From positions 13,988 through 77,987 of the forward strand of contig CAZCZB010000009.1 in assembly GCA_964502995.1 (NCBI GenBank): a stretch of DNA of 64,000 nt. Direction: 5' to 3'. Below, in pieces: positions 51,975-60,598 of the stretch (the first letter of the stretch is position 1; every line of letters starts with the position of its first letter). The position numbers and the translations under genes were made by a program. This DNA is from Bin87 sp964502995 (GTDB taxonomy: Bacteria; Chloroflexota; Dehalococcoidia; Lucifugimonadales; UBA3495). Under the pieces are notes generated by a model, which was given only the letters and a program-made list of their open reading frames with translations, searched no databases and was not told the DNA's origin.

Positions 51975-52125
51975 CACCCGCCCAGTCCCCATTGGTAGCC
52001 CACGCCCGGAGAGAATCCCCGGCGTGCCTCCCTGCCGGGGGCGGCCGAGCGGCTTGTCAATCGTGCGGCGCGGGTGTACAAAGACGGAACATCAGCCAAA
52101 CCACACTTGCTACCGGAGTCCAGCA

Positions 52126-53727
52126 ATGTTTTTCAACTCCCGACGTTCCACCGTTCATGCTACCAACGGCATGGTCGCCACCAGCCAGCCCCTGGCGTCC
52201 ATGGCCGGTGTGCGAATCCTCATGGCGGGCGGCAACGCGGTTGACGCTGCCGTCGCAACCGCAGCGACGCTGAACGTGGTGGAGCCGATGTCAACCGGCG
52301 TCGGCGGCGACGTGTTCGCGCTCATCTGGAATGCGAAACGCAAGGACGTGGTCGCGCTGAACGGCAGCGGCAGGGCCCCGATGGCCGCCAGCATCGACGA
52401 GTTGAAAGGCAGGGGAATCAGCCGGATGCCGGGATTCGGTCCGCTGTCGGTTTCCGTGCCCGGCACCGTCCATGGATGGGAAGTGCTGCTGGAATCCGAG
52501 GGCACCATGAGCCTGCCCGATGTTTTGGCGCCCGCGATTGACTACGCGGAGAACGGGTTTCCCGTCAGCGACATAATCGGATACCAGTGGGAACAACAGG
52601 AAGACAAGCTGGCCGCGCTCCCCTCGGGTCAGGAGATGCTCGTGAACGGCCGTGCGCCGCGAGAGGGCGAAATGATGCGGATGCCCACGCTGGCCAAGAC
52701 CCTGCGCGCGGTGGCTGAGGGCGGCAGCGAGGCCTTTTACACCGGCCCGATTGCAAAGGCGGTTGCCAGCTTCGTGCAGGAGCAGGGCGGCTGGCTTACC
52801 GAAGAAGACATGGCGAAACATCACTCCGACTGGGACGAACCCATCCAGACGGACTACCGGGGTGTCACATGCTGGGAGTGTCCACCCAACGGGCAGGGAA
52901 TCATCGCGCTGGAAGCTCTCAACATTGCCGAGGGTTTCGACATCGCCGGCATGGGCGAACAGAGTGCGGAACGATACCACCACCTCATCGAGGCCACCCG
53001 GTTGGGATTCGCCGATGCGTTCCGATACCTGGCCGATCCGCGGTGCGCCGATGTCCCCGTCGAAATGTGGACATCCAAAAAATACGCCGACGGACGGCGC
53101 GCGCTGATTGACCCAACGGCGGCCATGCGAACCGTTCCCTACGGCAAGATGGTGCCGGGGAGCGACACGGTGTATATCAGCGTGGTGGACGGCGACGGCA
53201 ACGCCTGCTCGCTGATCAACAGCGTTTTCGCCAACTTCGGGTCGGGACTGGTTGCTCCGGGCACGGGCGTGGTGCTGCACAACAGGGCGTCATTGTTCGA
53301 ACTGGACCCGGAGCATCCCAACGCCCTGGCCGGTGGCAAGCGCCCGTTCCACACGATAATTCCCGCGATGGCGACCCGGAATGGCGAGTTGTGGCTGAGT
53401 TACGGCGTCATGGGCGGGTTCATGCAGCCGCAGGGACACCTGCAAGTCATCACCAACATGGTCGACTTCGGGATGGACTCGCAGGGCGCTCTGGACGCGC
53501 TGCGGTTCCAGGTGGTCGGCGATTCGGTATGGCTGGAAGGCGACGTCAGCAGCGACGTGGCTACCGAACTATACCGCCGTGGCCACCGGGTCAATGTGAT
53601 GCACGGGCCGGGTCGCGGCGGCGCCGGTGGAATGGGCGGCGGTCAGGTTATCAGCCGAGATCCCGACAGCGGCGTAATCAGTGGCGGCAGCGAGCCCCGG
53701 AAGGACGGGGCAGCGATCGGCTGGTAA
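52126..53727 (+). CDS. Gamma-glutamyltransferase family protein
   Basis: The 533-residue product is an Ntn-hydrolase precursor of the gamma-glutamyltranspeptidase family. Typical segments are GGNAVDAAVATAATLNVVEP, GVGGDVFAL, GPLSVSVPGTVHGWE and the cleavage/catalytic site at Thr348 in GSDTVYISVVDGDGNA. Canonical GGT has Thr-Thr-His after the cleavage point; here it is Thr-Val-Tyr, as in YwrD-like members. No signal peptide is seen, so it is cytoplasmic and may act on a small amide rather than glutathione. The start at 52126 was chosen because the upstream open frame is not family-like. Confidence 0.9.
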   Translation: MFFNSRRSTVHATNGMVATSQPLASMAGVRILMAGGNAVDAAVATAATLNVVEPMSTGVGGDVFALIWNAKRKDVVALNGSGRAPMAASIDELKGRGISRMPGFGPLSVSVPGTVHGWEVLLESEGTMSLPDVLAPAIDYAENGFPVSDIIGYQWEQQEDKLAALPSGQEMLVNGRAPREGEMMRMPTLAKTLRAVAEGGSEAFYTGPIAKAVASFVQEQGGWLTEEDMAKHHSDWDEPIQTDYRGVTCWECPPNGQGIIALEALNIAEGFDIAGMGEQSAERYHHLIEATRLGFADAFRYLADPRCADVPVEMWTSKKYADGRRALIDPTAAMRTVPYGKMVPGSDTVYISVVDGDGNACSLINSVFANFGSGLVAPGTGVVLHNRASLFELDPEHPNALAGGKRPFHTIIPAMATRNGELWLSYGVMGGFMQPQGHLQVITNMVDFGMDSQGALDALRFQVVGDSVWLEGDVSSDVATELYRRGHRVNVMHGPGRGGAGGMGGGQVISRDPDSGVISGGSEPRKDGAAIGW

Positions 53728-54117
53728 TCAGCGGGAAAGCCATTGGCGGAACCGCTGCCAGGTTCCCTGCGCAGGCTCGTCAACCCGGCGGCCTCGCCAG
53801 TAAGCCGGCTGGCCGGAGCCCATGCGCTGGATGAACATCCACGCCACGGCCACGGCCAATACGGCGAGCCCGGCCAAGGAAGTCCACACCGGCAGCAGGG
53901 GCAACAGTCCCAGGGCCGCCAATATGATCCCGCCCAAAGCCAGCTTGTTGGGTGATACCACGGGCCCGCTGCGTTTGGGTTTAGGGGTATATGGCGAAGG
54001 TTGATCGTCCAGCGGCTTGGCTTGATTGGCCGTCGGGCGAGTGGCGGCCTCGTCTGCCGGTTCTGAATCCAGCTCGTTTAGGAGTTGCTCGATTTCCTGT
54101 TCGTAACGTTCCTTCAT
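53728..54117 (-). CDS. Unrecognised small membrane protein with coiled N-terminus
   Basis: The ATG at 54117 gives 129 residues. The first 20 residues form a likely helix (MKERYEQEIEQLLNELD), then a Pro-rich disordered stretch and two hydrophobic segments near residues 60-95 (LALGGIILAALGLL and WTSLAGLAVLAVAVAWMF). A basic tail follows. I do not recognise a family, but the form recalls small Chloroflexota/Actinobacteria proteins with a helix plus two membrane segments. It converges on the gamma-glutamyltransferase gene and is divergent from rpmH. Confidence 0.75.
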   Translation of the reverse strand: MKERYEQEIEQLLNELDSEPADEAATRPTANQAKPLDDQPSPYTPKPKRSGPVVSPNKLALGGIILAALGLLPLLPVWTSLAGLAVLAVAVAWMFIQRMGSGQPAYWRGRRVDEPAQGTWQRFRQWLSR

Positions 54118-54153
54118 CGTCGCACACCCCTTGGTTGACTCGTTTGTGGGGGG

Positions 54154-54159
54154 ATTATA
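54154..54159 (-). promoter_or_regulatory. -10 element of the small membrane protein gene
   Basis: The minus strand has a perfect TATAAT at 54159-54154, 37 bases ahead of the start. The -35 match is poor. Confidence 0.45.
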
Positions 54160-54336
54160 GCGAAGGTCGTGGCTTGATGTAACCGTCTGAGTTGGCTGTA
54201 TCCTTGACGACCTTGATTTGAAGCCCGCCATCAATGCACGTTTTCCGGAGGCGATACAGTGTTCCTTGCGACTTAAGGGGTATTTCGGCACGGGCGGAAA
54301 ACAGTATGAAACCCGTTTCGAAGCGCGCTACAATTC

Positions 54337-54365
54337 TTGACGTGATAGAGCAATGGCAGTAGTAT
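54337..54365 (+). promoter_or_regulatory. Promoter of the rpmH-rnpA operon
   Basis: TTGACG (54337-54342) and TAGTAT (54360-54365) are separated by 17 bases and would start transcription about 15 bases before rpmH. No DnaA box was found nearby, so there is no sign of the replication origin often found beside rpmH. Confidence 0.75.
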
Positions 54366-54387
54366 TGAAGACCGCCGGAGTAACAGA

Positions 54388-54525
54388 ATGCCGAAACGAA
54401 CTTATCAGCCCAAAAAGCGACGCCGTGCGAGAGTGCATGGTTTCCGCTCTCGTTCCCGCACCTCAGACGGTCGCGCTGTTCTGCGCCGGCGCCGCTTTAA
54501 GGGCCGGCACCGGTTGGCCGTTTAG
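54388..54525 (+). CDS. rpmH: 50S ribosomal protein L34
   Basis: The 45-residue protein reads MPKRTYQPKKRRRARVHGF and ends in a run of Arg typical of L34. GGAG lies seven bases upstream of the ATG. It opens the conserved rpmH-rnpA-yidD-yidC-jag order; rnpA starts 43 bases later. Confidence 0.97.
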   Translation: MPKRTYQPKKRRRARVHGFRSRSRTSDGRAVLRRRRFKGRHRLAV

Positions 54526-54568
54526 TCAGGGTTCCGCGCAATTGTGCGGGACTCTACGCTGAACATCG

Positions 54569-54913
54569 ATGCAACGACACCACCGGCTGACTGGCGAATC
54601 CCGGATTTCCGCCGTGCATCGCAGCGGTCGGAGCGCCGCCAACAGGTTGCTTGTTTTTCGCACCAATCCCAACGGACTGGATCATTCGCGATTCTGTTTC
54701 GTTGCCGGAAAGCGCGTGGGTAACGCCGTGGTGAGGAACCGGGTGAAGCGGCGGTTGCGGGAATTGTTGCGGAACTCTCAAATTAATCCCGGATGGGATG
54801 TTGTCATCATGGCGAGGCGTGGCGCCGGCGAGGCCGAGTTCGGCAAGTTGCAGCACGCGGTTGCCGACCTGACGCGCCGCAGCAAGTTGATCCGCCCGGA
54901 GCGCAACTCGTGA
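54569..54913 (+). CDS. rnpA: Ribonuclease P protein component
   Basis: RnpA binds the RNase P RNA and helps process tRNA 5' ends. The 114-residue protein has the family RNR motif in GNAVVRNRVKRRLRELLR (near residues 51-68) and the start RHHRLTGESRISAV. It overlaps yidD by four bases (GTGA), showing coupled translation. Confidence 0.95.
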   Translation: MQRHHRLTGESRISAVHRSGRSAANRLLVFRTNPNGLDHSRFCFVAGKRVGNAVVRNRVKRRLRELLRNSQINPGWDVVIMARRGAGEAEFGKLQHAVADLTRRSKLIRPERNS

Positions 54914-55119
54914 AAACCGTTGCGATCCTGTCGATCAAGCTTTACCAGAGGGCCGTATCTCCTTATCTCCCCTCGATGTGCCGGTACCATCCCACGTGTT
55001 CCCATTATGCTCTCGAAGCTATCGAGCGATATGGCGTAGCCCGAGGCAGTTGGTTGACCATCAGGCGCCTGGCGCGCTGCCAGCCATTGGGCGGCCAGGG
55101 TTTCGACCCGGTTACCTGA
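54910..55119 (+). CDS. yidD: Membrane protein insertion efficiency factor YidD
   Basis: YidD is a small inner-face membrane protein that aids YidC-dependent insertion. The GTG overlaps the rnpA stop and gives 69 residues with the family core AVSPYLPSMCRYHPTCSHYA and RLARCQPLGGQGFDPV. The three conserved Cys are present. It is followed after 18 bases by a lipoprotein gene rather than by yidC. Confidence 0.94.
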   Translation: MKTVAILSIKLYQRAVSPYLPSMCRYHPTCSHYALEAIERYGVARGSWLTIRRLARCQPLGGQGFDPVT

Positions 55120-55137
55120 TCGCGCCCACTTTTTGTC

Positions 55138-56355
55138 ATGCATTTGAACTTCCCGCCCTCCCGCATCCTGACCCGTAACAGGGTCAACCTCGTTGCAATG
55201 GCGTTGCTGGTCGCGTTGGCCATGCTGGCGCTCATGGGATGTACGCCCAATTTGGGAGCCTCAACCAAGGGTTGGGGAGCGGTTTCCGTAAGCAACGGGG
55301 TTGTGTACGCGTCAACCCTGAACGGACAGATATTCGCCCTGAACGATTTGGGCCCGGAGGGCGTCAGCACCCGGTGGGTCTCGGCGGTCGGAGGCGAAGA
55401 TGGATTCCTGGGTTCGTACAACAACCCGGCAGTGGGCAGATACGTTTACGTCTCAGGGATCGACGGGTTCCTTTATGCGATCGACACGTCCGCCACCGGC
55501 GGCCCGCCGCAAACGGTTTGGCGCCGTCCGCAGATTGAAGACGATGAAATGGTGCCGTTGGTGGGCAGCCCCGCCCTCGACGAAGCGGGCGGCATCGTAG
55601 CCGTGGGCTCCGAAGACGGCGGTTTGTACGCCTACAACGCCCTGACCGGCGAGGGCCTGCACTGGTCGCCCTTTGTTACCGAGGGAGAAATTTGGTCCAC
55701 ACCGGTGATCAGAAACGGCGTGGCGTATTTCGGCTCGCAAGACGGCAACGTGTACGCGGTCAGTTTGCAAACCGGCGAATTGATCTGGCAGTTTGAAACC
55801 GGCGCCGCCGTGGTGGCCTCCCCGCTGATACACAGGACGACTCTGGTGGTGGGATCCTTTGACCGCCAACTGTACGGGATCGGGTTGAACGACGGCCAGT
55901 TGCGTTGGCAGTTCTCCTCCGACAACTGGTGGTGGGCCACGCCGGTCGCGTCCGGGCGCGCGATCTACGCTCCCTCGATGGACGGGAATGTGTACGCCCT
56001 GGATGAAAACGGAGTCCTGCTGTGGCAATACGACCTGGGCGAACCGATAGTATCCAGCCCGGTGTTGCTGGAGCGGGGAATCGTGGTATCTACCGTGAAC
56101 GGCAAGTTGTCGGTGCTGCGCGCCACCGAGCAATCTCACGGCGCCGCCCAGGAGATAGCATCGCTCAGGGTCGGCGACGCCGAGGTCAAGGCAAGATTGG
56201 CCAGCCCGCCGGACCGCGTCGAAAACGGTTTACCCATTGCCGCCGATTCCGTGTACGTAGGATCCGATGACGGCAAGGTGCGCCGGGTTCAGGTCCTTTC
56301 GGGGATCAACATCCTTTGGTGCTACGACACCAGCGAACAGACCGGGTGCAACTAG
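55138..56355 (+). CDS. PQQ-like beta-propeller lipoprotein
   Basis: The 405-residue protein has a basic N-terminus, a hydrophobic signal segment and a lipobox (ALMGC) near residue 38, so it is probably exported and lipid-anchored. The rest is a chain of PQQ-type propeller blades, each with a pattern such as GVVYASTLNGQIFALNDLG, TYLGSQDGNVYAV-like units and LIWQFETGAAVVASPL. The fold resembles BamB, but Chloroflexota generally lack a standard outer membrane, so a role in folding inserted or exported proteins is only a guess. It sits between yidD and yidC on the same strand. Confidence 0.88.
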   Translation: MHLNFPPSRILTRNRVNLVAMALLVALAMLALMGCTPNLGASTKGWGAVSVSNGVVYASTLNGQIFALNDLGPEGVSTRWVSAVGGEDGFLGSYNNPAVGRYVYVSGIDGFLYAIDTSATGGPPQTVWRRPQIEDDEMVPLVGSPALDEAGGIVAVGSEDGGLYAYNALTGEGLHWSPFVTEGEIWSTPVIRNGVAYFGSQDGNVYAVSLQTGELIWQFETGAAVVASPLIHRTTLVVGSFDRQLYGIGLNDGQLRWQFSSDNWWWATPVASGRAIYAPSMDGNVYALDENGVLLWQYDLGEPIVSSPVLLERGIVVSTVNGKLSVLRATEQSHGAAQEIASLRVGDAEVKARLASPPDRVENGLPIAADSVYVGSDDGKVRRVQVLSGINILWCYDTSEQTGCN

Positions 56356-56392
56356 CCACCAGATCGGCGGCATAGTGGACAGGACGATATAA

Positions 56393-57322
56393 GTGGAAGT
56401 CTTCGCCATCTTCGGCGATCTCTGGAGAGAGATCATCATCAGGCCGATGCTCAACACCCTGCTGGTGTTGTACGTCCTGTGCTTCTCCCAGATGGGGTTG
56501 GCCATCATCCTGTTCACCGTGTTGGTTCGCGTGGCCACCATTCCGCTCACGGTGCGGCAACTGCGCCAGATGCGTTCCATGACCGGATTGCAGCCGAGGG
56601 TTCGCGAGATCCAGGAGCGCTACGCCGGCGACCGCCAACGCATTTCCCAGGAGACGATGCGGCTGTACCGCGAAAGCGGAGTCAGCCCCATAGGCTGCCT
56701 GGGGCCGCTGATAATCCAGATGCCGATACTGATCGGCCTGTTCCGGGTGTTGATTCAGACCCTGTTCAACAACCCGGAGGATCTGGTCAACCTGTCCGAC
56801 AAGTTGTACTCATGGATCACGTTCGTTCCCATCCATGCCGCCATTCCGGTGAACAACGGGTTCCTTTGGCTGGATTTGAGCCGGCCGGATCCGTCGCCCA
56901 TTGTCATGCCGGTTCTGGTTGCGGCGAGCACCTGGGTACAACAAAAAATGACGCAGATGCCGTCTCCGGATCCGCGTCAACAGTCCAGCCAGACGATGAT
57001 GCTGTGGATGATGCCCATATTCCTGGGGGCGTTCTCGCTGGGTTGGCCCAGCGGATTGCCGCTGTATTGGGTGGTATCCAACCTCATCGGAATCGGAATA
57101 CAGTATTTCATTACCGGTTGGGGGCCGCTGTTCCCATTGTTCCCACGACGCGGCGACGAACCCGCGGAAGCCGCGACGCCAACGGCCGCCCCTGAACCTG
57201 AGGAAGGTAGCAGTGATGGATCAGATAATACAAACCGGGAGAACCGTAGAAGAGGCCGAAGAGCAGGCGCTCGCAGCACTAGGCGTCGACCGCAGCGAGG
57301 TAGAGGTAGAAATACTAAATAG
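56393..57322 (+). CDS. yidC: Membrane protein insertase YidC/Oxa1
   Basis: YidC inserts membrane proteins alone or with SecYEG. The GTG start gives 309 residues with five likely membrane segments and the conserved Arg46 in TVLVRVATIPLT, which lines the hydrophilic groove. The cytoplasmic hairpin helix region (QPRVREIQERYAGDRQRISQ) and the GCLGPLIIQMPILIGLF helix follow. The C-tail is strongly basic (RRRGRRAGARSTRRRPQRGR), good for ribosome contact, and its last 107 bases overlap jag in another frame. Confidence 0.93.
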   Translation: MEVFAIFGDLWREIIIRPMLNTLLVLYVLCFSQMGLAIILFTVLVRVATIPLTVRQLRQMRSMTGLQPRVREIQERYAGDRQRISQETMRLYRESGVSPIGCLGPLIIQMPILIGLFRVLIQTLFNNPEDLVNLSDKLYSWITFVPIHAAIPVNNGFLWLDLSRPDPSPIVMPVLVAASTWVQQKMTQMPSPDPRQQSSQTMMLWMMPIFLGAFSLGWPSGLPLYWVVSNLIGIGIQYFITGWGPLFPLFPRRGDEPAEAATPTAAPEPEEGSSDGSDNTNRENRRRGRRAGARSTRRRPQRGRGRNTK

Positions 57323-58001
57323 GGGCCGGCAGGGGTTCCTGGGCATTGGCGGGGAACTCGCCGAAGTCAGGGTTACCCGCCTGGGCGCCGACATTCCGGA
57401 GGAAGAACCGGATGCTGTGGATGAGGACGACTACGACGAGGCCGACTACGGCGACTACGACGACGAAGACGACCGCGACGACGACGATGTAATCGAGGCC
57501 GCAGAACGCGTCCGGCCCGCCGATATTTCTGCCGACACCCCCGCCGGCGCTGCGGTGCAGGCGGTTGAGCGCATCCTGGAAACGGTCGGCGCGGATGTTG
57601 AAGTTACGCTCAGGTCTGAAAATGACGAGTTCACGGGCGGCCCGGTTATCGATATCAACGGGCCGGATTCCGGGCTGCTGATCGGACGGCGCGGAAATAC
57701 GCTGCAATCGTTGCAGTTTATTGTGCAGAGCATCGTTCGACAGCAGTTCGAACAGGAGAATATCCGCGTCGCGCTGGACGTTGAACAGTACCGCCAGCGG
57801 CGCGAGGACTCTCTGCGGGAAATGGCCGACCGGGTTGCGAATCGGGTTATTCAGACCGGCCGCAGCATCACGCTGGAACCCATGACTCCGTCCGACCGGC
57901 GCGTGATCCACCTTTTCCTGGATACCAGGGAGGGTATTCGCACAGAAAGCGTGGGTTTTGGAGACAGCCGCAAGGTACAGATTATTCCGGAACGCGACTG
58001 A
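57216..58001 (+). CDS. jag: Jag/KhpB RNA-binding protein (SpoIIIJ-associated)
   Basis: Jag proteins carry a Jag-N domain, a KH domain and an R3H domain, bind RNA and are linked to cell shape and division. The 261-residue protein shows Jag-N with RGRQGFLGIGG (37-46), an acidic Asp/Glu/Tyr linker at 62-91, the KH region with LLIGRRGNTLQSLQFIVQ and the R3H region with SITLEPMTPSDRRVIHLFL. The ATG at 57216 overlaps yidC by 107 bases, and GAGG lies upstream. It is the last gene of the rpmH operon. Confidence 0.93.
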   Translation: MDQIIQTGRTVEEAEEQALAALGVDRSEVEVEILNRGRQGFLGIGGELAEVRVTRLGADIPEEEPDAVDEDDYDEADYGDYDDEDDRDDDDVIEAAERVRPADISADTPAGAAVQAVERILETVGADVEVTLRSENDEFTGGPVIDINGPDSGLLIGRRGNTLQSLQFIVQSIVRQQFEQENIRVALDVEQYRQRREDSLREMADRVANRVIQTGRSITLEPMTPSDRRVIHLFLDTREGIRTESVGFGDSRKVQIIPERD

Positions 58002-58027
58002 ATCGCGGTTCCGGCGCCTCGATGCCG

Positions 58028-58056
58028 TTGACCGCCAACGACTGGAACAATAGAAT
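58028..58056 (+). promoter_or_regulatory. Promoter of purF
   Basis: TTGACC (58028-58033) and TAGAAT (58051-58056) are separated by 17 bases. The start of transcription would fall near 58063, exactly at the first purF ATG. Confidence 0.7.
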
Positions 58057-58062
58057 GCAGCC

Positions 58063-59523
58063 ATGATCTACAGGTCTGCTGACGCTATGGATAATTCCCC
58101 GCATGACCACCCCACGGAGGCGTGCGGAATCGTCGGCATATTCAATCCGGGCACACACAGCGCGACGCTGACGGCGGTGGGCCTGTTCGCTTTGCAGCAC
58201 CGCGGCCAGGAATCGGCTGGAGTGGCCACGGCAGACGATGGTGTGATTCACCTGCAAACCGGCATGGGTCTGGTTTCGGAAGCGTTCAGCGATGTTGATC
58301 TGGACCGGATCACCGGCGATATGGCTATCGGGCATACCCGCTATTCCACCACCGGCGCCAGCGACCCCTGCAACGCGCAGCCTATTGTCGCTACGGGCAC
58401 CAACGGAAAACTGGCAATCGCGCACAACGGCAACATCATCAACTCGGTGCAACTGCGCAACCAGTTGATTGACCGGAGCGGCTGCCGGTTCGACACGACC
58501 ACCGACACCGAGGTCATCGCGCACCTGCTTGCCAATGCACCGGGTTCGACATGGCCTGAGCGGCTGTTCCATGCGATGAGGCTGATGGATGGCGCATTTT
58601 CGCTGGCTATCCTGACTCCCGATTCGGTGATTGCCGCTCGCGACCCGTTGGGTATCAGGCCCCTTTGTCTGGGTAAGCTGCCGTCTGACCAGGGCGACGG
58701 CTGGGTGTTCGCCTCGGAGACCTGCGCGCTTGATCACATGCAGGCCGAGTTCGTGCGCGAGCTGGAGCCCGGCGAAGTGGTGGTCGTAACACGGTCAGGC
58801 GTACATCATGAGGTCTATGAGGGCGAAACCAAACGCGAACGGGCGCTCTGCGTGTTCGAGTGGATATATTTCGCCCGTCCCGACAGCGTGATGGACGATC
58901 GGCTGATGCACACCGTTCGCGAAGAAATGGGCGCTCAACTGGCACGCGAATACCCGGCGGACGCCGACCTTGTGATCGGGATCCCCGACTCATCCACGTC
59001 GGCCGCCGGGGGCTTCTCGAAGGAGTCGGGCATCCCATTCGCCAACGGACTGGTCAGGAACCGGTACGTCGGGCGTACTTTCATCGAGCCGGAGCAGCAG
59101 CGGCGGGACCGGGGCGTTCGGCAGAAGTTCAATCCGATGCCATCAGTCCTCCGCGGCAAACGCCTGGTGGTGGTGGATGACAGCATCGTCCGGGGCACCA
59201 CCACCCCGCACGTGGTGGAACTGCTGCGAAAGGCCGGGGCTACGGAGATACACCTGCGGGTGTGCGCGCCGCCAATCAAGCACCCCTGCTACCTTGGCGT
59301 TGATATGGCGACCCGGCAGGAACTGATCGCCGCGAACAAGTCCATTGACGAAATACGCGAACTGACCGGCGCGGACTCCCTGGGGTACCTCAGCGTGAAC
59401 GGCTTGCTGGGTGTGGCGGGAGGCACGAAAGGCGGATTCTGCGACGCCTGTTTCACGGGAACCTACCCCGTGCCCGTGCAGTTGGACTTCTCCAAGCTGG
59501 CCCTGGAACGTGTGGCCTCCTGA
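58063..59523 (+). CDS. purF: Amidophosphoribosyltransferase
   Basis: PurF makes phosphoribosylamine from PRPP and glutamine, the first step of purine synthesis. The nucleophile is the Cys of EACGIVGIFN (Cys21 from this start), exposed by removal of the leader. Other motifs are LQHRGQESAG, GHTRYSTTG, the PRPP loop VVVDDSIVRGTTT and the Cys pairs that may bind an Fe-S cluster (CAPPIKHPC and FCDACF). A second ATG at 58087 would give a 12-residue leader, close to that of B. subtilis PurF, and would avoid a leaderless message. The enzyme is full length. purM follows after 21 bases. Confidence 0.95.
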   Translation: MIYRSADAMDNSPHDHPTEACGIVGIFNPGTHSATLTAVGLFALQHRGQESAGVATADDGVIHLQTGMGLVSEAFSDVDLDRITGDMAIGHTRYSTTGASDPCNAQPIVATGTNGKLAIAHNGNIINSVQLRNQLIDRSGCRFDTTTDTEVIAHLLANAPGSTWPERLFHAMRLMDGAFSLAILTPDSVIAARDPLGIRPLCLGKLPSDQGDGWVFASETCALDHMQAEFVRELEPGEVVVVTRSGVHHEVYEGETKRERALCVFEWIYFARPDSVMDDRLMHTVREEMGAQLAREYPADADLVIGIPDSSTSAAGGFSKESGIPFANGLVRNRYVGRTFIEPEQQRRDRGVRQKFNPMPSVLRGKRLVVVDDSIVRGTTTPHVVELLRKAGATEIHLRVCAPPIKHPCYLGVDMATRQELIAANKSIDEIRELTGADSLGYLSVNGLLGVAGGTKGGFCDACFTGTYPVPVQLDFSKLALERVAS

Positions 59524-59544
59524 CGGAAGCCGGGTGAGGTTGAG

Positions 59545-60576
59545 GTGAACACCCGGGGAATCGGCGCCTACGAAGCCGCCGGCGTTTCGCTGGACGCTAT
59601 GGACGGCCTGAAGGACCGCATCAAGGCCTTCGCATCCCTGACCCACGGTCCGGAGGTTTTGGACGGCGGCGGGGGTTTCGCGGGACTGTTCGCGCTGGGC
59701 AAATACGCGGAACCGGTTATGGTCGCCGGCACCGACGGGGTGGGCACCAAGCTCAAGATCGCGGCGCAGATGGGGCATTTTGAAGGTGTGGGACAGGATC
59801 TGGTCACCCTCAACGTGAACGATATTCTCACCAAGGGCGCCCGGCCTCTGTTCTTCCTGGACTACGTTTCATTCACCGAGTACGACGAACACCGCATGGA
59901 AATGCTGATGCGAGGCATCGTGTGGGGTTGCCGGGAAGCTGAGTGCGCGTTGATCGGCGGTGAAACCGCGCAACTCCCCGGCGTATATGGCGCTTCCGAT
60001 TTCGACCTGGCGGGGTTCGTGGTCGGCGCCGTGGAACGCGATCGGTTGATCGACGGCAGCGCGGTGGTCCCGGGAGACAGACTGATCGGGATACCGTCCA
60101 GCGGCGTGCATACCAACGGGTTCTCGCTGGTTCGCAGCGCGTTCAACCTGGACGACGATCCCGGCGCGTTGTTCCGACCCTGCGCCGGGCTTGAACGGAA
60201 CCTGGGGGACGAGTTGATGGTGAGGCATCGCGCCTACTACCCCTTGCTTTCGCCATACCTGGATCGGATCAAGGCATTGAGCCACATAACCGGAGGCGGG
60301 TTGCCGGGAAAGATGCCGGCGTCCCTGCCGCGCACTGTTGCGGCGGAATTCCGCATCGGTTCCTGGGAAGTCCTCCCCATCTTCAAGGCCATACAGCACG
60401 CCGGCAACGTGGCGGAAACTGAGATGTATCGCGTGTTCAATATGGGACTTGGCATGGTGGCGGTTTGTGATGAAGAGGGGGCAACGGCGATGCTGAACGG
60501 CATTGAGGACGCCGTGGAAGTCGGACGCATTATCGAGAGAGAAGGGGACAACGGAACAATCTTCCGCAAAGGCTGA
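59545..60576 (+). CDS. purM: Phosphoribosylformylglycinamidine cyclo-ligase
   Basis: PurM closes the imidazole ring of AIR using ATP. The 343-residue protein (GTG start) has GTDGVGTKLKIAAQMG, the VNDILTKGARPLFFLDY segment, GGETAQLPGVY, SGVHTNGFSLVR and ITGGGLPGKMPASLP. These cover both AIRS domains and the family is clear. It lies between purF and a small Gly/His-rich gene. Confidence 0.96.
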   Translation: MNTRGIGAYEAAGVSLDAMDGLKDRIKAFASLTHGPEVLDGGGGFAGLFALGKYAEPVMVAGTDGVGTKLKIAAQMGHFEGVGQDLVTLNVNDILTKGARPLFFLDYVSFTEYDEHRMEMLMRGIVWGCREAECALIGGETAQLPGVYGASDFDLAGFVVGAVERDRLIDGSAVVPGDRLIGIPSSGVHTNGFSLVRSAFNLDDDPGALFRPCAGLERNLGDELMVRHRAYYPLLSPYLDRIKALSHITGGGLPGKMPASLPRTVAAEFRIGSWEVLPIFKAIQHAGNVAETEMYRVFNMGLGMVAVCDEEGATAMLNGIEDAVEVGRIIEREGDNGTIFRKG

Positions 60577-60598
60577 ACCGGGCCGAGGAGGCGAGATC

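Noticed and set aside
54118..54387. A replication origin next to rpmH
   Set aside because: rpmH often lies beside dnaA and oriC, but no dnaA gene, DnaA-box cluster or AT-rich unwinding region is seen.
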